Below, in pieces: positions 59,534-64,000 of a DNA stretch of 64,000 bases. The stretch's first letter is position 1. Each line of letters begins with the position of its first letter. The notes below the pieces were generated by a model, which saw only the letters and a list, made by a program, of their open reading frames with translations, was not told the origin of the DNA and did no database searches. Both the position numbers and the translations under genes were made by a program. Origin of the DNA: Archangiaceae bacterium (lineage in GTDB: Bacteria > Myxococcota > Myxococcia > Myxococcales > Myxococcaceae); the NCBI GenBank assembly GCA_016714225.1, contig JADJNS010000008.1:186001-250000 (forward strand), given 5' to 3'.

Positions 59534-61095
59534 TTCGCGCGCCTCGACACCCGAATCGCGATGCCCAGCGCGATCAAGAGCTGCGGCAGCGCGATCACCG
59601 AGAGGAACGAGATCTTCTGCATCATGCCGTCGTCGATGGTGACGGTCGAGATGTCGCGGTCGGGCGGCCGAATGGTGATCTTCTGAATCTGCGTCGAGGT
59701 CCACCCGAACGCGTTGAGCACCAGGTTGCGGATCACGTCTTGACCCCAGTTGACGTCGAGGATCATCGCCGAGTCGCCGAACACCAGCACCCGGGCCTCG
59801 TCGAAGCGCTTGTTCTGCGCGCCCTTGGTGTCGATGGTGCTGGCCATCACCAGGGGAATCGCGCCCAGCCGCTCACCCTCGGAGGGGTCGGGGTTCTCGG
59901 GGGTGGTCTCGATCCACGACTTGGGGCTGGCGAGGATCACCGGGGTGGTGGTGACCCCAGGCACGGTGCCTTCTTTGACCGGGGTGAGGCCGCGCGCGGT
60001 GTCGAACAGCATCTTCGCGCCGAGCTGCTTCAAGATGGCGGCCACCTCATGCTCGCTGGGCGCGCCCACCGCCTGAAACGGGTTCTGCGGGTTGAGCGCG
60101 TCGGCGACCACGCCCTTCTCGACCTGAATGCCGTACTTCGCCAGCAGCGGCTCGAGGCCCGAGTCGGCGTCCCAGTCGGCGAAGTAGAGCAGCCGGCCGC
60201 CCTGCGAGAGATAGAGATCGATCGCCGAGATCTCGCCCTTCGAGAACGGCGTCGAGGCGTGCGCGATGGCGAGCATCGCGGCGTCGGGGGGCACCTGGTT
60301 CTGCTTCTCGGTGAGGTCGAGCGTCTCGACCGCGTAGCCCTCTTGCTCGAGGCTCTTCTTCAGCTCGCCCAGCGAGGCCGGCTGCTCGACCATGCCCGGG
60401 TCTCTGTCGCCGGCGAGCGGGTACTCGGCGTGCCCGGTGAGGAAGTAGACCTTCTGGGTGCCGCTGGCGTTGAGCTTCAAGATCGCGTTGGTCATCTCCT
60501 GCTCGCTGGCCACCGACAGCGCGGTGTGGGTCTCGGTCTCGCCCTTGCCCTTCACCAGAATGACGGTGGTCTGACCTTCCTTCACGTTGTACTTCGCGTT
60601 CTCTTCGAGCGACTTCTTGGGGTCTTTGAACGCGTAGGTGAACTGGTCGGACTCTTGGGCGAAGCGCTTGAACAGCGCGTCGAGCGAGTCGTAGGCGAGG
60701 TGCTTGGTCTCGATGAACGCCAGCGCGCGCACCGGCTCTTTGAGCCCCTTGAGGGCGGCCAGGGTCTGCGGGGCGAGCGAGTAGATCTTCTTGTTGGTGA
60801 GGTCGACCGGCTTGCCCTTCTTGGCGACGATGAAGTTCAGGCCGGCGATCAGCACCAGCGCGGCCACGGCGATGACTGCCGAGGTCACCCAGAAGAAGCT
60901 GGCGCGCTGGTTGGCCTGGCTCTTGGTGTCGATGATCGACAGGCCGCGGTTGGTGGCGAAGTAGACCACCAGCAGCGCCACGCCCACGCCCGCCTCGATC
61001 AGCGCGTACGAGCCGGTCGAGATGCGCCACGCGATGGGGCTCGAGAGCAGCAGCAACAGGCCCCAGCCGCCGGCGATTTTTCCGAAGGTCTGCAT
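59530..61095 (-). CDS. Gldg-family ABC transporter auxiliary protein
   Basis: 521 residues from ATG 61095, which overlaps the permease stop as TGATG; GTG 61098 and 61104 are alternatives. Two N-terminal membrane helices and a third near residue 85 (VIAVAALVLIAGLNFIV), then the GldG-type periplasmic domain (KIYSLAPQTLAALKGLKEPVRALAF, QKVYFLTGHAEYP, GGRLLYFADWD, ARVLVFGDSAMI). A last helix lies at about 495-515. In flavobacteria GldG supports gliding; in other phyla such proteins go with ABC-2 exporters of unknown cargo. Confidence 0.9.
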   Translation of the reverse strand: MQTFGKIAGGWGLLLLLSSPIAWRISTGSYALIEAGVGVALLVVYFATNRGLSIIDTKSQANQRASFFWVTSAVIAVAALVLIAGLNFIVAKKGKPVDLTNKKIYSLAPQTLAALKGLKEPVRALAFIETKHLAYDSLDALFKRFAQESDQFTYAFKDPKKSLEENAKYNVKEGQTTVILVKGKGETETHTALSVASEQEMTNAILKLNASGTQKVYFLTGHAEYPLAGDRDPGMVEQPASLGELKKSLEQEGYAVETLDLTEKQNQVPPDAAMLAIAHASTPFSKGEISAIDLYLSQGGRLLYFADWDADSGLEPLLAKYGIQVEKGVVADALNPQNPFQAVGAPSEHEVAAILKQLGAKMLFDTARGLTPVKEGTVPGVTTTPVILASPKSWIETTPENPDPSEGERLGAIPLVMASTIDTKGAQNKRFDEARVLVFGDSAMILDVNWGQDVIRNLVLNAFGWTSTQIQKITIRPPDRDISTVTIDDGMMQKISFLSVIALPQLLIALGIAIRVSRRAK

Positions 61096-61898
61096 CACGT
61101 CCACCTCTTGGCTTCGACGGCGCGCTGGGTGAGCAGCAGGAAGAGGGCGATCACCGAGCCGAAGAACACCACCGGCTTCGGGTCGAACATGCCCTTGAGC
61201 ATGTCGGCCACCTGGCCGTCGATGGTCAGGTACTTCACCACCGAGCGCGCCGGCTCATCGAGGCTCTGGGTGACGATGCCGAGCACGAACCAGATCAGCA
61301 TCAGCACCATGCCGATGAACACGGCCACCAGCTGCGAGTCGGTGAGCGACGAGATGAACATGCTGAGCGCCACCGCGGTCGCGCCGATCAGCAGCACGCT
61401 CAGGTAGCCGAGCAGCACCGTCGACCACTCGAGCGCCTGGCCCGACTCGCTCGCTCCGAAGACGGTGAGGATCAGCGGGTACACCAGCGAGACGGCGAGG
61501 GTGGCGGCGATCATGCCCAGGCCGCCGAGGTACTTGCCGAGCACGATCTCGACCGAGCGCACCGGGGTGGTCATCAACAGCTCGAAGGTCTTGCGGTCGT
61601 ACTCTTGAGAGAACAGCCCCATCGAGAGAATCGGCGACGCGAGAATGGTGACGAAGATCAGCACTCCCCACTCGGGCACGATGATGCCGTCGGTGAGGTT
61701 GCGGTACATCGCCGCGCCCTCGCCGAGCCGCTGCCAGCCCATCGCCTGGGCGGCCTCGTGCACCTGGCGGAACTGAATCAGCAGGCCGAGGAAGAACCAC
61801 GAGCCGAGGAAGGCCATCGCGGTCATCACCAGCCAGGCCCACCAGGTCGAGAAGTACAGCGACAGCTCTTTGCGCGCGATGGCGAGAATGTTTCCCAT
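61095..61898 (-). CDS. ABC-2-type permease
   Basis: 267 residues, six predicted helices. MGNILAIARKELSLYFSTWWAWL is a typical ABC-2 start, SQEYDRKTFELLMTTPVRSVEIVLGKYLGG is the coupling region, and further helices follow (SVLLIGATAVALSMFIS, AVFIGMVLMLIWFVLG). It pairs with the ATPase at 61912. Overlaps the Gldg-type gene. Cargo is unknown. Confidence 0.94.
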   Translation of the reverse strand: MGNILAIARKELSLYFSTWWAWLVMTAMAFLGSWFFLGLLIQFRQVHEAAQAMGWQRLGEGAAMYRNLTDGIIVPEWGVLIFVTILASPILSMGLFSQEYDRKTFELLMTTPVRSVEIVLGKYLGGLGMIAATLAVSLVYPLILTVFGASESGQALEWSTVLLGYLSVLLIGATAVALSMFISSLTDSQLVAVFIGMVLMLIWFVLGIVTQSLDEPARSVVKYLTIDGQVADMLKGMFDPKPVVFFGSVIALFLLLTQRAVEAKRWT

Positions 61899-61911
61899 GG
61901 TCGAGTTCCCC

Positions 61912-62622
61912 TCAGGCGCTGGTGAGCTCGGCGAAGCGGGCCAGCAGGCCGCCCGAGCCGGCGATCGACTTGAGGCTGTCGTAGGCGACGATCTTGCCGC
62001 TGTTGATGATCAGCACCTTCTGGGCGATCGCCTCGACCTCGCTCAAGATGTGCGTGGAGAGCACGATGGTCTGCTTGCCGGCGAGCGACCTGATGAGCTC
62101 GAGCACCTCGGCGCGCTGCTTGGGGTCGAGGCCCTCGGTGGGCTCGTCGAGGATCATCAGCGGCGGAGAGCCGAGCATCGCCTGCGCCAGGCCGACCCGG
62201 TGCTGGTAGCCCTTCGAGAGGGTGCCGATCAGCCGGTCGAGCTCGGCGTGCGTGCCGGTGGCCTTGGTGACGCGGTCGATCTCGTCTTTGAGCTTCGCTC
62301 CGCCGAGCGCTTTGAGGCGCCCCACGAAGTGCAGGTACCCGCGCACCTTCATCTCGGGGTAGAGCGGCGGCGTTTCGGGGAGGTAGCCGATGCGCTTCTT
62401 CACCTCGAGCGGCTGCTCGAAGACGTCGAAGCCGTCGATCTTCGCCTGACCCTCGGTGGGCGGCAGGAACCCGGTGAGAATCTTCATCGTGGTCGACTTG
62501 CCGGCGCCGTTGGGGCCCAGGAAGCCGAGGATCTCGCCCTTCTCGACGGTGAAGTTGAGACGGTCGATGGCGACGCGGTCGCGGTAGCGCTTGGTGAGAT
62601 TCGTGACTTCGATCATCGGCAT
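61912..62622 (-). CDS. ABC transporter ATP-binding protein (GldA-like)
   Basis: 236 residues from ATG 62622 (next ATG two codons in). Walker A GPNGAGKST (about 38-46), Q-loop near YLPETPPLYPEM (Glu in place of Gln), signature LSKGYQHRVGLAQ, Walker B LMILDEPTEG, and switch His in STHILSEVE. First gene of the four-gene operon with permease, Gldg-type and DUF4340 genes. Cytoplasmic, drives the exporter. Confidence 0.96.
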   Translation of the reverse strand: MPMIEVTNLTKRYRDRVAIDRLNFTVEKGEILGFLGPNGAGKSTTMKILTGFLPPTEGQAKIDGFDVFEQPLEVKKRIGYLPETPPLYPEMKVRGYLHFVGRLKALGGAKLKDEIDRVTKATGTHAELDRLIGTLSKGYQHRVGLAQAMLGSPPLMILDEPTEGLDPKQRAEVLELIRSLAGKQTIVLSTHILSEVEAIAQKVLIINSGKIVAYDSLKSIAGSGGLLARFAELTSA

Positions 62623-62789
62623 GCGCGGGCCACCCCTCGAGGGCTGTGAAAAGCGCGCGGAATATAGAGACGACGATCAGGGAGTCAACGTGGAATACCG
62701 GCGCGGGGCCGGTGTTCTCGCGCGTTTAGGCCGACGCTTCGAAGTCGGTGATGCGGCCGTGGCACCCGGGGTGCAGTATGCGTCTCGCC

Positions 62790-63713
62790 ATGAATCGGGT
62801 CGTGCAGAAGTTCGGCGGGTCGTCGGTCGCGAGCGTCGAGAAGATCAAGAAGGTCGCCGAGAAGGTGAAGGCGCGCCGCGACTCGGGCGCCGAGGTGGTG
62901 GTGGTGGTGAGCGCGATGGGAGACACCACCGACGAGCTGCTGCAATTGGCCCGCAAGGTGTCGGCTGATCCGCCACGGCGCGAGCTCGACATGTTGCTCA
63001 CCTGCGGCGAGCGCATCTCGATGGCGCTGCTGTCGATGGCGCTGCAGGAGCTGAAGGTGCCGGCGATCAGCTTCACCGGCAGCCAGAGCGGCATCATCAC
63101 CGACGAGAGCCACGCCCAGGCGCGCATCGTCGAGGTGCGCCCGATGCGCATCGAAGAAGAGCTGGCGAAGGGCAAGGTGGTGATCGTCGCGGGGTACCAG
63201 GGCGTGTCGCGCGCGAAGGAAGTGACGACCCTGGGCCGCGGCGGGTCGGATACGTCGGCGGTGGCGCTGGCGGCGGCGCTGGGCGCCGACTGTGAGATCT
63301 ACTCGGACGTCGACGGCATCTTCAGCGCCGACCCGAGGGTGGTGCCGAGCGCGAAGAAGCTCGACGAGCTCACGCACGAAGAGATGCAAGAGCTCGCGGC
63401 GGCGGGCGCGAAGGTGCTCAACGCGCAGGCCGTCGAGCACGCGCGCGAGAAGGGCATCGTGATTCAGGCGCGCTCGACCCACACCGCGGGCTCGGGCACC
63501 GCCAATCAAGGCGTAGGTGGCCCCAGGCGGCGGGCGGGTGCGCGGGGTGACGGCCGAGAGCGACGTGTGGGTGCTCGCGGGCGAGGTGGCCGCGGCGCTC
63601 GAGTGGCTCGACGCGCGGGCGCTGAAGGGCCGCACCCTGGTGCTCGACGGGCCCAGGGGGATGATCGTGGTGCCGCTGCAAGACGTGCACGGCCCCGAGG
63701 CGCTGCGGGCTGA
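62790..63713 (+). CDS. lysC: Aspartokinase, catalytic domain; frame lost before the regulatory domain
   Basis: From ATG 62790 (62778 is an alternative). About 238 residues of normal aspartokinase: VVQKFGGSSVAS, VSAMGDTTDELL, SGIITDESHAQARI, GYQGVSR, TLGRGGSDTSAVALAAALGA and SDVDGIFSADPRVVP, so the catalytic core is complete. After about 63503 (GSGTA) the frame continues to 63713 in Arg/Gly-rich, shadow-like sequence. The ACT part lies one frame over, from 63517. Dropping one A at 63504-63505 gives AIKA and then TAG (63514-63516). It is a sequencing/assembly error, a broken gene, or a truly separate regulatory protein. The enzyme makes aspartyl phosphate for Lys, Met and Thr. Confidence 0.85.
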   Translation: MNRVVQKFGGSSVASVEKIKKVAEKVKARRDSGAEVVVVVSAMGDTTDELLQLARKVSADPPRRELDMLLTCGERISMALLSMALQELKVPAISFTGSQSGIITDESHAQARIVEVRPMRIEEELAKGKVVIVAGYQGVSRAKEVTTLGRGGSDTSAVALAAALGADCEIYSDVDGIFSADPRVVPSAKKLDELTHEEMQELAAAGAKVLNAQAVEHAREKGIVIQARSTHTAGSGTANQGVGGPRRRAGARGDGRERRVGARGRGGRGARVARRAGAEGPHPGARRAQGDDRGAAARRARPRGAAG

Positions 63714-63888
63714 GCTGAAGGGCCTGGGGCTGTCGTGCCGGGAAGATCTCGGCACGGTCACCTGCGTGGGCACCGGCTTGAACGCCGACTGGTCGATGAT
63801 GCGGCGCGCGCTGGGCGTGGCGAAGACCCTGGGGCTCGAGGTGCACGGGGCGCACGCCTCGTCGCTGCCGGTGGTGCCAGTGGGTTGA
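63517..63888 (+). CDS. Aspartokinase regulatory (ACT) segment in a shifted frame
   Basis: 123 codons from GTG 63517, directly after a TAG. RVRGVTAESDVWVLAG and the later VTCVGTGLNADWSMMRRAL look like the two ACT units of aspartokinase (the second is close to the known VGxGM-type loop). It ends in ASSLPVVPVG, shorter than usual. Read together with the upstream part it completes one lysC gene. Alone it could be a beta-like subunit, as in Bacillus, where the short subunit is made from an internal start, although there the frame is the same. Confidence 0.7.
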   Translation: MAPGGGRVRGVTAESDVWVLAGEVAAALEWLDARALKGRTLVLDGPRGMIVVPLQDVHGPEALRAELKGLGLSCREDLGTVTCVGTGLNADWSMMRRALGVAKTLGLEVHGAHASSLPVVPVG

Positions 63889-64000
63889 ACCCGGCGGTGC
63901 GCGAGCAGTCGGGTGACGGCGCTGACCCAATCCGGCTTTGGTCTGCGCGTGCGGAGCTGCCGCGCGTGACGGCCCGGCGCAAGCGCCGCCGGGTGGAGCG
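63885..64000 (+). CDS. 5' part of an unidentified gene, cut off by the window
   Basis: Frame open from TTG 63885 (TTGA overlap with the ACT segment stop) or GTG 63897 to the window end. Third-position GC is high. The visible 38 residues (NPAVREQSGDGADPIRLW, then a basic VTARRKRRRVE) match nothing I recognise. It could also be a displaced tail of lysC. Confidence 0.35.
   Translation, partial: MNPAVREQSGDGADPIRLWSARAELPRVTARRKRRRVE

Overview
The window looks like a chromosomal segment of a GC-rich member of the Myxococcota. The evidence is strong G/C preference at third codon positions, a large eukaryote-like Ser/Thr kinase with the HRDISPQN form of the catalytic loop, a C-terminal Cys/transmembrane/Arg tail of MYXO-CTERM type at about 23305-23386 (and a weaker one at 56712-56790), many lipoproteins, PilZ proteins, and an AgmX/PglI-like protein. 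There is no phage, IS element, CRISPR array or plasmid signature. Most of it is ordinary core and lineage-specific genome, with tight 4-bp start/stop overlaps at many gene junctions.

Layout. 1-6.5 kb: 3' part of a response regulator; a CIRCE-controlled groEL without groES; a disrupted AgmX-like gene behind a soluble hybrid histidine kinase; a lipoprotein with one CxxCH motif; a DnaC-like ATPase with an unrecognised partner. 6.5-10.2 kb: tRNA-Val(GAC), thrS, a cold-shock gene with a structured leader, a 60-residue basic protein and a NYN-LOTUS protein, which together look like an RNA-handling cluster. 10.2-25.3 kb: an ECF sigma gene and small membrane/lipoprotein partners, an SCP2/CaiB/lipoprotein operon, a PHP-metallohydrolase operon with a predicted outer-membrane protein, a 1134-residue CARDB/He_PIG protein with MYXO-CTERM, and a YdjM-like membrane protein. 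25.4-37.5 kb: an orphan Flp pilin, a YfhO-like membrane protein, an amidohydrolase, an RlmI-like methyltransferase, a five-gene operon (HEAT protein, proC, DivIVA, YggU, MA-type peptidase), a zinc-ribbon/J-domain protein, SpoIIM+RDD, and an RsmB-like methyltransferase. 37.5-44.4 kb: the Ser/Thr kinase, an FMN hydroxyacid oxidase, a rhodanese plus rhodanese-MoeB pair, a pteridine-reductase-like SDR, an IscA-type protein and a lipoprotein.

44.5-52.7 kb is the most interesting part: a long minus-strand array starting with lipoprotein A, then an ECF sigma factor, a ZAS anti-sigma factor, a secreted caspase fused to a predicted outer-membrane beta-barrel, and lipoprotein B, which appears to be a paralogue of lipoprotein A. 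It then runs into kbl-tdh (threonine catabolism), a deoxynucleoside kinase and a hotdog thioesterase. I read the first five genes as an envelope-signalling system with a surface caspase. 52.9-64 kb: a PqqD-like/HlyD fusion, two PilZ proteins around a methyltransferase, a MYXO-CTERM-like secreted protein, a 57-bp tandem duplication over a stop codon, a four-gene ABC transporter operon (ATPase, permease, Gldg-type protein, DUF4340 protein), and an aspartokinase whose catalytic and regulatory parts lie in different frames.

All assignments rest on reading the sequence and on remembered family motifs; no database search was run. Two loci (2.8-2.9 kb and 63.5 kb) have apparent frameshifts that may be assembly errors.
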